Below, one piece after another: positions 44,791 to 54,900 of a DNA stretch of 64,000 nt. Every line of letters begins with the position of its first letter. The first letter of the stretch is position 1. The notes below the pieces were generated by a model that worked only from the letters and a program-made list of their open reading frames with translations, did not search any database and was not told where the DNA came from. The translations under genes were made by a program, and so were the position numbers. Origin of the DNA: Mesorhizobium loti (GTDB lineage: Bacteria; Pseudomonadota; Alphaproteobacteria; Rhizobiales; Rhizobiaceae); contig NZ_LPWA01000097.1 of assembly GCF_001510895.1 (NCBI RefSeq), positions 60,737 to 124,736 on the forward strand. The letters are read 5' to 3'.

Positions 44791-45965
44791 TTACATCCAG
44801 GCCGGAAAACAGCGGGTGCCGCGCCAATCGGCAAGCGGTGTCTCGGACTCGGCCAAGGCAGTGCGCAACGCGCCAAGCCGTAACTGGCGCATGGACCGGA
44901 ACAGGCGGTGATTGCGGCCGCCACGCCCCTCGTCCCACCACGCCTCGACACGGTCCGCCGCCGGCAGCGGTCCATCATCCAAATGGGCGAAGTCATTGCC
45001 CAGGAGCGCCGGGTCGACGACAAAGAGATCCGTGTCCCCGAAATCAACATCGAACAGGTCACGGAGCGAGGCACCGGCGCGCCCGCGAGGTCAGGCTCAC
45101 GCATTTTCTCGATCAGCCACGGTACCACCGCGCGGTCGCCGAACAAGCCAACCGATGCCGTCGCCACGCCGCGAAGCGCTGGCCGTTCCAGATGTTTCTG
45201 CAGCCATTGCTTGCCGGCCTTCATCGGTGTCGTCAGCAGCCGAATCTCGATCGCCGCCTCGGCAAGCCCGGACTCCGTCATCACGATTTGGTCGATCACC
45301 GGATGGGCGGACCGCGCCTCGCCAAGCATGCAAGCGGCCAGAGCAGCGGTCAACCGCTCTCTGGACTCGCTGCCATCAAGGCCGGCCAGTATCGCCGGAA
45401 GCAGATCACGACGCTTGAGCGCGCCGGCAAGTTTGATGGCCCGCCTGCGCACGATCGCATCGGAATGCTCCACCAGATCACGCAACCGTGGCCCCGGATC
45501 AACGCGATGGTGCCAAAGCGCCGAGAGGCCAAGTGCCCGCGACCAAGCATCTCGAGCGTCGAGCCACTTGGCCACGAATGGCCGCAAATTGTCACGCGGC
45601 GCGCGCGCGATTGCGCCGGACAGGCTCGACATGCCGGCTTCGCCAAGGCGGACACTGGCGTCGATTGCCGAGGCGACAAGCGCGGCCTCGCTGCAACGCA
45701 ATGCCAGAGCACCTAACACGAAGAGCTCACCCGGTTCAGCATAGTCGGCGAACCTGGCCTGGGCGGCTTCCCAGCCAGCCTTGCCGGCAGCCATCAATCC
45801 CTCGAGATTTGCTTCGAGACGTTGATCGATGCGGCCTATGTCGGTCTCGTCAAGAAAAGGACCATCGATCTCCCGCCTGCGGCGAAGCCAAAGGAACGCC
45901 GCGTCCTCGGCGTGCTGGTCCACGATGGCGGCGATGGTCGCAACCCGAAGCATCGCTAGGCTCAA
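44791..45965 (-). pseudogene. TIGR02270-type HEAT-repeat-like T6SS-linked protein, one frameshift
   Basis: The frame opens at 45965 and encodes helical repeats (DNLRPFVAKWLDARDAWSRALGL, HSDAIVRRRAIKLAGALKRRD, RERLTAALAACMLGE). At about 45083 the frame is lost. The continuation LRDLFDVDFGDTDLFVVDP, with AADRVEAWWDEGRGG and WRGTRCFPAWM, lies in another frame ending at 44791. One missing C on the plus strand (GCCCGCG at 45081-45087 for GCCCCGCG) explains it; restored length is about 391. The family is an uncharacterised set found in T6SS cargo loci. It is the last gene of the vgrG-DUF6484 operon. Confidence 0.7.
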
Positions 45966-46384
45966 TTGAGATGCACGGCTCCACCGCGAATACGGTTGGT
46001 GCCGCTCGCCTGGCTGGTCAGCTGAGTCCCGCGAACCGTGACGCGGCCATCCTTTTCCAGAATAATCGAAGCCAGGCCACAGCGCAGCTCTATGCGCTCT
46101 TCTCCAGTGATGACAACACGTTCACCGTCGCGGGCGATATGCAGCTCCGGCCTTTTATGGGCGGGATCGATAATCCGCCCAACGACCAGCGGACGCATCG
46201 GATCACCCCCTTCGAAGAGCAGTGCCAGTTCGGAGCCGATCGACGATGCGTCGAGTTCTGTCAGGCTGCGGGCTGCAATCGCCGTCTCGCGGGGATTGCC
46301 TACGAAGACTACCAGAGGCGTCCCGTTTTCGAAGCCGATCAGCAGGCCGATCACGACGCCGTCGATGCGATTCAGCACTTCCAT
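45962..46384 (-). CDS. DUF6484-type small T6SS protein
   Basis: 140 residues, rich in beta strands (IDGVVIGLLIGFENGTPLVVFVGNP, GSELALLFEGGDPMRPLVVGRI, then REGERVVITGEERIELRCG-like strands). It ends in an IILEKDGRVTVRG repeat that resembles the VgrG needle tail. It overlaps the TIGR02270-type gene by 4 bases and starts 10 bases after vgrG. Members of this small family sit between vgrG and cargo genes and may extend or cap the VgrG spike. The family name is from memory. Confidence 0.7.
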   Translation of the reverse strand: MEVLNRIDGVVIGLLIGFENGTPLVVFVGNPRETAIAARSLTELDASSIGSELALLFEGGDPMRPLVVGRIIDPAHKRPELHIARDGERVVITGEERIELRCGLASIILEKDGRVTVRGTQLTSQASGTNRIRGGAVHLN

Positions 46385-46394
46385 GATGACGACC

Positions 46395-48722
46395 TCAATT
46401 ATTGTTGATGGTGCTTCCCTTGACGATCACGTCGCCGTCCGCCTTGACGGTGATCTTGCCGCTGCCTTTGATCGTGATGTCCTTGCCGTCCGCGACGATA
46501 GTGCCGTCCTTCTTCATGGTGATAGAGGCATCGCCGCATTTCAGCGTGATCTCGTCGCCAGCATCGATCATCAGCTTCTTGCCGACTTTGATCGTGCTGT
46601 TTTCCGCAACCTGAATACCGCTGCCCTTGCCCACCTTGAGCGCATGCGCGCCGCCAATGTCGGTCGCATCGTCCGCACCGATCTTGGCCGTTCTTGCCTT
46701 GCCTATCTGCGACGATTGAGCCCCGCCGACCGCCAGACTCTGGTCGGCACCGATCTGAATGTTCTGGCTTGCCCCTACAGTCCAGCTGTCGCCTGCGCCG
46801 ATATCATGACTTTGGCTGATGCCCACGCTGACCGAACGCACTGCACCGATGGTATTCATCTGTGCCGCGCCTACCGTCCTTGTTTCAGCGGCTCCAACCG
46901 TATCCACGCGCGCGACACCCACCGTGACCGTCTGGTTGAGCCCCACCGTCTGCGAATGGTTGGCGTCGATGTTTTCCGTCGAATTCGCCACGACATGGAT
47001 CGTCTCGTTGGCCATGACCATCAGCGAGCGGTTCGCGCCCACCGTCTCGGTGTCGTTACTGCCGATGTTGGTGGTCTGGTCGACGCCGATCTTGACCGTC
47101 TTGTTGTTGCCGACGTCCTCGTCGAGGTTGTGGCCGACGGAATGCTTGGCGTCATGGTCGATACGGTCGGACTGGTCGTGCTGGACGGTCTTGTTGCGAT
47201 CGTGCTTGATCAGCAGGTGGTGGTCTTTCTGCGCCTGGAAATTGACCAGCTCGGAGCCGGCCTTGTCCTCGAACATTAGCTCGTTGTAGCCGCCGCCACC
47301 CTTCGAGGAATTCGACTTCCAGCCCGATTGCGTCGCATTGCCCGGCAGGGCGTAGGGCGGCATCTCGGCGGCGTTGTAGACGCGGCCGGTGATGATCGGC
47401 AGGTCCGGATCGCCCTCGATGAAATCGACGATGACCTCCTGGCCGATGCGCGGGATCTGGATGAAGCCCCAGCCGCTGCCGGCCCAGGTCTGCGACACGC
47501 GCACGAAGCAGGACGAGTTCTGGTCCTTCTTGCCGAGCCGGTCCCAGTGGAACTGCACCTTCACCCGGGCATATTTGTCGGTGAAGATCTCCTCGCCCGA
47601 AGGGCCAACCACCGTCGCCGTCTGCGGGCCGCGCATGATCGGCCGCGGCGTGATGCGTGGCGGGCGATAGGGCAATTTGGTGGGTGCCACGCCAAGCACC
47701 ACCCTGAAATTCTCGCTATGGGCCTCGTTCTGGGTCCGGTAGCCCGGATCGAACAGGCGGTATTCGGCGCTGACCACCAGATAGTCCTGATTCTGGTCGT
47801 CGCGCGGAAAACTCTCCAGCTTGAACTTGCAGCCGGAAAAGAGGCCGCGCACGGTGCCTACGGCGGTGTTGCGCTGGTGTATCGCCTGAAGTTCCTCACG
47901 GCGGATCCCCGCGATCGTGTCGCCCCGACCGACATCGAGATGCGCCCCGGGCTGGCGGTAGTTCTCGCCCGCAGCCTCCTTGTGGCCGAACGGCTGGGCG
48001 GACTTCGCCATCAAATCCGCGCCCGGCTTTTCGAAATCATAGTCCGTATGGGCATAGGCGCCTGGCCGCACCGCGCTGCCCGGAATCCATTCGGTGATGT
48101 ATTCGACGTCGCGCCGCGAGCCCTGCCCCTCGAAATTGTAGAGCACCTTCTCGTAGCCAGGTGCCGCCTTCAGCTTGCTCATCGCGTCGCAGAGGACCAG
48201 CGTGTGCTTGCCCTCGTCATGCTCGAAGAAATAGAAAATGCCCTCGTGCTCGAGCAGCCGCTGCACGAAATCGAGATCGCTCTCGTCATACTGCACGCAG
48301 TATTCGCGCGAGGGGTAGGAGCCCTGCAGCCGCTTCTCGAATTTTGCGATGCCGTATTTCGAGAAGATCTTTTCGACGATCTCGACCGCCGTCATGTTCT
48401 GGAAGATGCGGCAGTCCGTGGTGTTGCCGAGGAACCAGAGCCATGGCCTGACGACGGCCTCGTAGAACGCCAGCCGGTCCTCGATGCGGGTGAGCTTGAA
48501 CTCCGACACCAGCCCGCTGAACCAGCGTTTCGGATCGGATTCACCCTCGACCGAAACGACGCCGCCCAGCATCTTGAGGGGATCGACGTCGTGGCTCTTG
48601 GAAACGAAGCCGACCGTGTAGGCGAAACAGCGGCTGATCTCGTCACGCCCGACGAGATGGGTGAAGGTCAGCACATCGCCGCCAACCGGCGTCTGCACCA
48701 CCGTGGCACGTTCGTTCGGCAT
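46395..48722 (-). CDS. vgrG: T6SS spike protein VgrG (TssI) with long repetitive needle
   Basis: 775 residues. The gp27/gp44-like base occupies about 1-370 (THLVGRDEISRCFAYTVGF, YDESDLDFVQRLLEHEGIFYFFEHD). The OB-fold segment with SCFVRVSQTWAGSGWGFIQIPRIG follows, with GDPDLPIITGRVYN. From about residue 510 a beta-helical needle consists of many 7-8-residue repeats of TVG-N/A type, ending at 775. There is no added C-terminal effector domain, so this VgrG probably carries cargo through the PAAR-like protein. It is transcribed opposite to the tss operons and has its own promoter region (48723-49030). Confidence 0.94.
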   Translation of the reverse strand: MPNERATVVQTPVGGDVLTFTHLVGRDEISRCFAYTVGFVSKSHDVDPLKMLGGVVSVEGESDPKRWFSGLVSEFKLTRIEDRLAFYEAVVRPWLWFLGNTTDCRIFQNMTAVEIVEKIFSKYGIAKFEKRLQGSYPSREYCVQYDESDLDFVQRLLEHEGIFYFFEHDEGKHTLVLCDAMSKLKAAPGYEKVLYNFEGQGSRRDVEYITEWIPGSAVRPGAYAHTDYDFEKPGADLMAKSAQPFGHKEAAGENYRQPGAHLDVGRGDTIAGIRREELQAIHQRNTAVGTVRGLFSGCKFKLESFPRDDQNQDYLVVSAEYRLFDPGYRTQNEAHSENFRVVLGVAPTKLPYRPPRITPRPIMRGPQTATVVGPSGEEIFTDKYARVKVQFHWDRLGKKDQNSSCFVRVSQTWAGSGWGFIQIPRIGQEVIVDFIEGDPDLPIITGRVYNAAEMPPYALPGNATQSGWKSNSSKGGGGYNELMFEDKAGSELVNFQAQKDHHLLIKHDRNKTVQHDQSDRIDHDAKHSVGHNLDEDVGNNKTVKIGVDQTTNIGSNDTETVGANRSLMVMANETIHVVANSTENIDANHSQTVGLNQTVTVGVARVDTVGAAETRTVGAAQMNTIGAVRSVSVGISQSHDIGAGDSWTVGASQNIQIGADQSLAVGGAQSSQIGKARTAKIGADDATDIGGAHALKVGKGSGIQVAENSTIKVGKKLMIDAGDEITLKCGDASITMKKDGTIVADGKDITIKGSGKITVKADGDVIVKGSTINNN

Positions 48723-49030
48723 GGGTCGTGCCCCTCCTGGACGCGGCCGCCAGTGTGATGGATCGAAGCCCCCGCTCTGTAAACTGCATCACGTTCGGGA
48801 AGTTTTCGCATTCACCGCACCGGACCGACCCAGCCTACCACATGTTTGGTGGCGGCCAAACAACAGCGATGGCTGAACCCTGCCCACGCGCCGGTGTGAA
48901 ACGCTCCTCTCCCGCCGCGCTTGCAAGCTGCTAGAATGCCAGAGCAATTCCAGGAAAGCGCGTAGCGGTTTTCCATCTGGAATTGCGTGAAAAGTAAGTA
49001 TTTGTTGACCAGGTTTGGCGACGCTTCCGG
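48723..49030. other. Divergent intergenic region between vgrG and the second FHA gene
   Basis: 308 bases without coding character. It must contain the promoters of the vgrG operon and of the fha2-tssL2-tssM2 operon. The right third is taken up by palindromic repeat copy 2 (48944-48986), about 45 bases before the FHA start codon. No clear promoter boxes or terminator were found. Confidence 0.6.
48944..48986. repeat. Palindromic intergenic repeat, copy 2
   Basis: Outer arms GCAATTCCA (48944-48952) and TGGAATTGC (48978-48986), inner arms GGAAA (48953-48957) and TTTCC (48970-48974), core GCGCGTAGCGGT. Read in reverse complement it matches the copy at 59079-59122 nearly base for base. It shares the GAAAACCGCT-type core with copy 1 at 7578-7630. 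It lies in the leader of the second FHA gene and may fold as a hairpin in that mRNA. Confidence 0.85.
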
Positions 49031-50119
49031 ATGTTCATCTCGCTCCAGATCAGCAATGTCGACAGGCTGCCCTCGGGCAATGCGGCGAGCTATGCCGCCC
49101 GCGACCGCAGCTTCGAGATCGGCCGGGAGAATTGCGACTGGATGCTCGCCGATCCGGACAAAATCATCTCGGGCAGGCACTGCGAGGTTCGCTACCAGGC
49201 GGGCGCCTTCTGGCTCTATGACATCTCGCGCAACGGTACCTTCATCAACGGCTCCAGCCAGCGCATGGCAGGTCCGCATCGGCTCGCCCATGGCGACCGG
49301 GTGCTGATCGGCCGCTATGTCATTTCGGTTTCGATCGACGAGGAACACATTGCCACCGGCCACCCGCAAGGCCGGACCGGGTCGACGCAACGCGAGCTGC
49401 CGCCATCGACAGGCAGGCCGCTGAACCTCGGCAACGAGCCGTTTTTCAGTCCGGCGGAGCAGCGCACCGGACAGGCAGCGCCGATATCGAGGTCCTCGGC
49501 GCTGCAGCAACCGCCCCCGGCCCCGGCAACCCCGGCTGGCCGGGCCGCGGACGCCGACCTGCTGTTGCGGGACATCGCGAAGGCGGCCGGCATTTCGCCG
49601 GACCTGCTGAAGGCGCGCGATCCGCATGAAGTGGCCGTCGAGATCGGCACCGTGCTCAGAACCACGGTCGAGCAATTGTCCCTGCTGCTCAAGGCACGCG
49701 CGGCGGCCAAGGTGCTGGCCAAAAGCACGCATCGCACGATGATCGGCGCCGAGAACAACAACCCGCTGAAATTCGTTCCCGGCACCGACGACATACTGGA
49801 GATCATGTTCGCGAAACGCCGAGCCGGCTACCTTGACGCCGCGCACAGCGTCGAGGACGCCTTCCGGGATCTCAAGATGCACGAATTGGCCACTTACGCC
49901 GCCATGCAGGCCGCGCTCTCCAGGCTGCTCGACGACCTGTCGCCGGAAGCGATCGCCAGGAAGCTGCCGCCGACTTCTTTTTCATCCAAGAAGAGCCAGG
50001 CGTGGGATGCCCTCGTCGCCACCTGGCGCACCATGGAGGAGAAGCACGAAAACGGCATGCTCGATGTCTTCCTGGCCTATTTCAGCGAGGCCTACGCCAA
50101 GGCCGGCAAGCAGAAGTAG
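49031..50119 (+). CDS. FHA-domain T6SS protein TagH/Fha, copy 2
   Basis: 362 residues. The FHA domain (about 20-100) has the full consensus GRENCDW, ISGRHCEV and SRNGTFING. A short Pro-rich linker (120-170) leads to the T6SS FHA C-terminal domain (175-362; NNPLKFVPGTDDILEIMF). Domain order equals copy 1 at 32127-33584 but the linker is much shorter. The FHA site here is closer to consensus (SRNGTFIN against SSSGLFID), so this copy may be the main phosphothreonine reader. It heads the second operon with tssL and tssM paralogues. Confidence 0.9.
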   Translation: MFISLQISNVDRLPSGNAASYAARDRSFEIGRENCDWMLADPDKIISGRHCEVRYQAGAFWLYDISRNGTFINGSSQRMAGPHRLAHGDRVLIGRYVISVSIDEEHIATGHPQGRTGSTQRELPPSTGRPLNLGNEPFFSPAEQRTGQAAPISRSSALQQPPPAPATPAGRAADADLLLRDIAKAAGISPDLLKARDPHEVAVEIGTVLRTTVEQLSLLLKARAAAKVLAKSTHRTMIGAENNNPLKFVPGTDDILEIMFAKRRAGYLDAAHSVEDAFRDLKMHELATYAAMQAALSRLLDDLSPEAIARKLPPTSFSSKKSQAWDALVATWRTMEEKHENGMLDVFLAYFSEAYAKAGKQK

Positions 50120-50408
50120 CAACCCGGCGCTATGTGACCGGTCTCACAGAAGAAACCGCCGCTTTGAGCATCCTGCTTTCCGATTCCAATCAGCTGCCCG
50201 ATTTCAATTGGGTGCTTGGGCGGCTAGGATAGCGCACGGAAGCTTGCCAGGCGGGCAAAGCGGCGTGGCTTGGGGCGTGTGCAGCAATGTCATGTTTCGG
50301 CGAGATGAGCCTCTCCATCCGGCCCGCCGCCAAATCATGGCATGAAAAGCGCGTAACCGGCCTCATTTCCCGCCAAAGAAGTCGCTGCACCTCGACGGTG
50401 GACCGACG
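50120..50408. other. Non-coding gap between FHA copy 2 and tssL copy 2
   Basis: 289 bases with no gene. A short open frame reading out of the FHA end (to 50232) has no support. The region might carry an internal promoter, but no clear boxes are visible. Confidence 0.5.
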
Positions 50409-51917
50409 ATGAGCTCGAAGGACGATCCTTCCGTGCCGGCGGACAAGACCGTCATTCGCGCGCCACGGCCAAGACAACGGTCGCCTGCGGCCGCGCAGAG
50501 TTCCGCTGCCGGCGGCGTTGCGCCTGCTCCGCCGGCAGCCCGGGAATCGACTGTGTTCGATCCGGGCGTCGGCCGGCAGATGCCGACCGGCTGGTCGTCC
50601 GGAACCGTGATCGTTCAAGGCTCGGCTCCGGCAGCCATGGCTGCTGCATCAACGCCCGCATTGCAGCAGGAGATCCTGCTCGACGCCACGGTTGGCGTGA
50701 AATATGCAGCGGCAAATCCAATTCTCGCTGCGGCGGCGCCCCTGCTGATGCTGTTCGGCCAGTTGCGACTGATGCCGGTCGAACGGCAGGCGGCCCCCCT
50801 GGCGCAGCATATCGCCGAAATGATCGAGACGTTCGACCGGGACGTGGCGAGAGCCGGTATCGCCAAGGAGGACGGCAGAATCGCGAAATTTGCGCTTTGC
50901 GAGACAGCAGACGATCTGGTCGGCAACCTGCCCTGGCCGAAGGACGATACCTGGAGCGGGCACAGCCTGGTGGCACAATTCTTCCACACCAAGCCCAGCG
51001 GCGCCGGTTTCTATGAGGCGCTGAACAAGATCCTTGGCGGCCCGGAAGGCCACCACGATCTGCTCGAACTGATGCATGTCTGCCTGTCGCTAGGGTTCCA
51101 GGGCCAATATCGCGGGCGAGCCGGCGAACGCGACACTCTCGAACGCATCCGACGCGACGTCTACGACACGATCCGCTACTTCAGGCCGCGCGCCGAGGAC
51201 GACATCTCGCCCCATTGGCAAGGCATGGCGGCGACGCTGTCGAAGCCAAAGGCGCGGCTGCCGCTATGGGCGGTCGCGGCTGCCGCCGCGACGCTGGTGA
51301 CGGCGGCGTTCTTCGGGTTACGGGTGATGATCACCGACGAGGGCGACGCGACCGCCAGCGAACTGCTGGCGCTCAACCCGTCGACACCGGTCACCATAGA
51401 GCGCGCCAGCGTTGCGGCGCCCACTAAGCCGGCGGAAGCCGCTCCGCCGCCGCCTGCTGTCCCAACCACCACCCAGATCGACCGCATTCGCGCGGCTTTG
51501 GCCGAGGAGATCGACGGCGGTGGGCTGACGGTCGGCACGAAGGGCAACTTCATCGTTGTCGAGATCAACAACCAGCTTTTGTTCGCGCCCGGCCAGGCCG
51601 AGCTGAAGGCACAGTTCCAGCCCATTGCGGCGGATATCGCCACGGCTCTGAATACCGAGCCCGGACCAATCCGGATCGTCGGCCACACCGACAATGTGAA
51701 GCCGAAGAAGTCGAGCCAGTTCAAATCCAACTTCGATCTTTCCGTCGCTCGCGCCAAGGCCGTCCAGGCGATGATGGCGAAGGAGCTCAAAGAGCCGTCC
51801 CGGATCACCGTCGAGGGCAAGGGCGAGGACGAACCGATTGCCGACAACGGCACGGCTGAAGGCCGCGCCAAGAACCGCCGCGTCGATGTGATGATCCCGA
51901 AGGAGGAGACGCTGTGA
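50409..51917 (+). CDS. T6SS inner-membrane protein TssL with OmpA-like domain, copy 2
   Basis: 502 residues. A Pro/Ala-rich cytoplasmic N-terminus (1-85; KDDPSVPADKTVIR) precedes the DotU domain (about 90-270; MHVCLSLGFQGQYRGRAGERDTL). One membrane helix follows (about 283-305, WAVAAAAATLVTAAFFGL). The periplasmic OmpA-like domain (380-502) has VGHTDNVKPKKS near 424 and EGRAKNRRVDVMIP. The Thr-containing N-terminal tail resembles the kinase-phosphorylated region of TssL in Agrobacterium. It is clearly paralogous to 35417-36745 but with a longer tail. tssM copy 2 starts 22 bases later. Confidence 0.92.
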   Translation: MSSKDDPSVPADKTVIRAPRPRQRSPAAAQSSAAGGVAPAPPAARESTVFDPGVGRQMPTGWSSGTVIVQGSAPAAMAAASTPALQQEILLDATVGVKYAAANPILAAAAPLLMLFGQLRLMPVERQAAPLAQHIAEMIETFDRDVARAGIAKEDGRIAKFALCETADDLVGNLPWPKDDTWSGHSLVAQFFHTKPSGAGFYEALNKILGGPEGHHDLLELMHVCLSLGFQGQYRGRAGERDTLERIRRDVYDTIRYFRPRAEDDISPHWQGMAATLSKPKARLPLWAVAAAAATLVTAAFFGLRVMITDEGDATASELLALNPSTPVTIERASVAAPTKPAEAAPPPPAVPTTTQIDRIRAALAEEIDGGGLTVGTKGNFIVVEINNQLLFAPGQAELKAQFQPIAADIATALNTEPGPIRIVGHTDNVKPKKSSQFKSNFDLSVARAKAVQAMMAKELKEPSRITVEGKGEDEPIADNGTAEGRAKNRRVDVMIPKEETL

Positions 51918-51939
51918 CCGGGCGCGGCGGGGAGCGGCA

Positions 51940-54900
51940 TTGATGCGCTGGCTGCTCAGGATATTCAGCCTGCTCGCACTCGCCGGTTTCGCGGCGGCGG
52001 TCTGGTATGCCGGGCCGCTGATCCGCTTTGCCGAGACACGTCCGCTCGGGCCGGTCTGGCTCAGGGCAACGATCATCGGCGTGACCGTCGCGGTGCTCGC
52101 GCTCTTCTATGGCATCCGCTTCTGGCAAAGGCGCAAAGCGCAAAAGGCGATCGAAACGGCCATTGTGCGCAGCGACGATCGGAACGACGATTCACCGGTG
52201 CTCGAGGCGCGCATGAGCGAGGCCATCGCAACGCTGAAGCAGTCTAGCGGCAAGCGCAATTTCCTCTACGAGATCCCCTGGTACATTATCATCGGCCCGC
52301 CCGGCGCCGGCAAGACGACGGCGCTGGTCAATTCGGGTCTGAAATTTCCGCTTGCCGGTTCCGGCAACGCCCAACCGGTGGCCGGCGTCGGCGGCACGCG
52401 GTTGTGCGACTGGTGGTTCACCGACGATGCCGTGCTGATCGATACCGCCGGCCGCTACACGACGCAGGATTCGGACGCCCAGCGCGACAAGGCGAGCTGG
52501 CTCGCCTTCCTGGGACTTTTGAAGAAATACCGCACCAGGCAGCCGATCAACGGCGTGATCCTCGCCATCAGCCTTGCCGATCTCATCGGCCTCGACGACC
52601 AGCAGCTCGACGCGCATGTCACCGAGATAAGAAGCCGCCTGCGGGAGCTGCACGAGACGCTGAAGATCCAGTTCCCGGTCTACCTGCTCTTCACCAAGGC
52701 CGATCTCGTCGCCGGCTTCATGGATTATTTCGGCGATTTCGACGAGCCGCGTCGGCAGAAAGTGTGGGGTGCGACCTTCCAGACCACCGACCGCAACAGG
52801 AACATGGTGGGCGAGGCTCCGGCCGAGTTCGACACGCTGGCCAGGCAGCTGGCGGACGAGATCGCCGACCGCCTGCAGGACGAGGCCGACCCGGTGGCCC
52901 GCATCGCGATCTTCGGCTTCCCGGCGCAGTTCGGGGCGCTGAGAACCCGCATCGTGCGTTTTGTCACCAGCCTGTTCGATCCGTCCCGGGCCCAGGTAAA
53001 CGTCAGCCTGCGCGGCCTCTATTTTTCGTCAGGCACGCAGGAGGGAACGCCGATCGACCAAGTGCTGGGCGCGATCGGCCGCAGTTTCGGCGGCGCTTCG
53101 CAGGCGCATCTTTCCGGCACCTGCAGAAGCTTCTTCCTGCACGATCTTCTGGCGAAGGTGATCTTCCCGGAGGCAGGCTGGGTCTCCTTCGACAGGGCCG
53201 CGGAGCGGCGCGCCAGGCTCGCCAGATTTGGCGGTCTTGCCGCGATCGGGCTCGTCGCTTTGGTGGCGCTCGGCGTGCTCGGTCTCAGCTTCTCCGCCAA
53301 CAAATCGCTGATCGCCTCGACGCGGCAGGCGATGGCGCAGTATCGCGACAGCGCGGATTCGCTGCTCAAGAGCACGACGGTGACCGATGTCGACCTCGAG
53401 AACGTCATCGGCCTGCTCGACCAGTTGCGCACCTTGCCGGCCGGATTTGAAACCGCCGGCCAAACGAGGCCGGTCGAGGAGAGTTTTGGATTGAGTCAGC
53501 GGGAGAGGCTTCTGTCGGCGTCCAAAACCGCCTACCGGCAGGCGCTGGAGCGAAGCTTCCGCTCCCGTCTCCTGGTTCAGGCGGAGCGGACGATCCAGGC
53601 CAAGATGACCGATCCGATCGCGCTCTACGAACCGTTGAAGATCTATCTGATGCTGGGCGGCAAGGCGCCGAAGGTCGATGACGAGCTGGTCGTCTCCTGG
53701 ATGAAGCAGGATTGGGAGGAAAACCGCTATCCGGGCGAGAACAACCGCGAGGGCCGCGCGCAGCTCGAAAAGCATCTGCGAGCCATGCTCACGCTCGACG
53801 ACGCCTATGATCCGGTTTTCGAGCTCAACCAGCCGCTGGTCGAGGCGGCGCAGCGCTCGCTCGGACGCATGAGCCTTGCCGATCGCGCATCGGCGCTGAT
53901 CAAATCGGCGGTCTATGGGGCAAGGCTGGAGGACTTTTCCGTCGCCGCAAAAGCCGGTTCGGAGGCGCAGCTTTTGTTCGAACGTATGGACGGCGGCGAA
54001 CTCGACGAGCTTGATGTTCCAGGCCTCTACACCAGGGCCGGCTTCAATGGCTTCTACCTGCCGCAGCTCTCGCGCATCGCGCAAATGCTGGTCGACGACC
54101 AATGGGTTCTCGGCGGCGGCGGCGAGCAGGGCGGCATCGACCAGGACCTGCCCAAGCTTGGCCCCGAGCTCATCGACCGCTACGGCAAGGAATTCTCTTC
54201 CGCCTGGAACGGCGCGCTCGACCGGTTGAAATTCAAGGCGATGCTGAAGGACAAGCCGCAATATATCGCGCTCTCCGCCGTCGCCTCACCGGACTCACCG
54301 CTTGACCGGCTGTTCACGGCGATCGCCGATGAAACCACGTTGACGAAGGACGGCGCCGCCTTCCAGGAGGAGACCGGCGCGGCACAGCAGGATACGGCCA
54401 GCATGGCCAAGGGCTTGGCCCGCATCGGCCTGCAGATCGCCGGCGGCAAATCGCAAAGCCGTGCCGGGACAAGCTCGTCCGCCACGCAGAACGCCGGCGC
54501 CACGGTAGAAGCACAGTTCAAGCCGTTCCAGGCGCTGGTGAGCGGCTCCAGCGGACGCCGCCCGCTCGACGCGCTGACGCAGAATTTCCACGACATCTAC
54601 CAGAGCGTGAAACTCGCGGCGGACGTGCCTTCGCAGACGGAGCGCGTCAACGCGAACCTGAAGCTGCAGATCTCGACTTTGCGCGCCAATGCCTCGCGCC
54701 TACCCAAGCAGCTCGCGCGCATGGTCGATGCGGTCGCGGACGAGTTCGAGGGCAATGTCGCCGAAACCTCGATGGCCAACCTCAACCAGACGCTCGATGA
54801 GACAGTCACGCGCCCCTGCGAGGAAGCCGTCAACGGCCACTATCCCTTTGCTAGCGACAGTATGGAGGAAATCTCTCTTGCCGATTTCGCCAAGCTGTTC

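Noticed and set aside
46400..47300. Regular short repeats that might look like a CRISPR or tandem array
   Set aside because: They are in-frame codons for the repeating VgrG needle, degenerate at the DNA level and without spacers.
48812..49882. 356-residue open frame on the minus strand over the second FHA gene
   Set aside because: Antisense shadow of a clearly conserved FHA protein; composition and lack of motifs do not support a gene.
50120..50232. Short open frame between the second FHA gene and tssL copy 2
   Set aside because: It is an overrun of an out-of-frame reading from within the FHA gene with no start site or family similarity.
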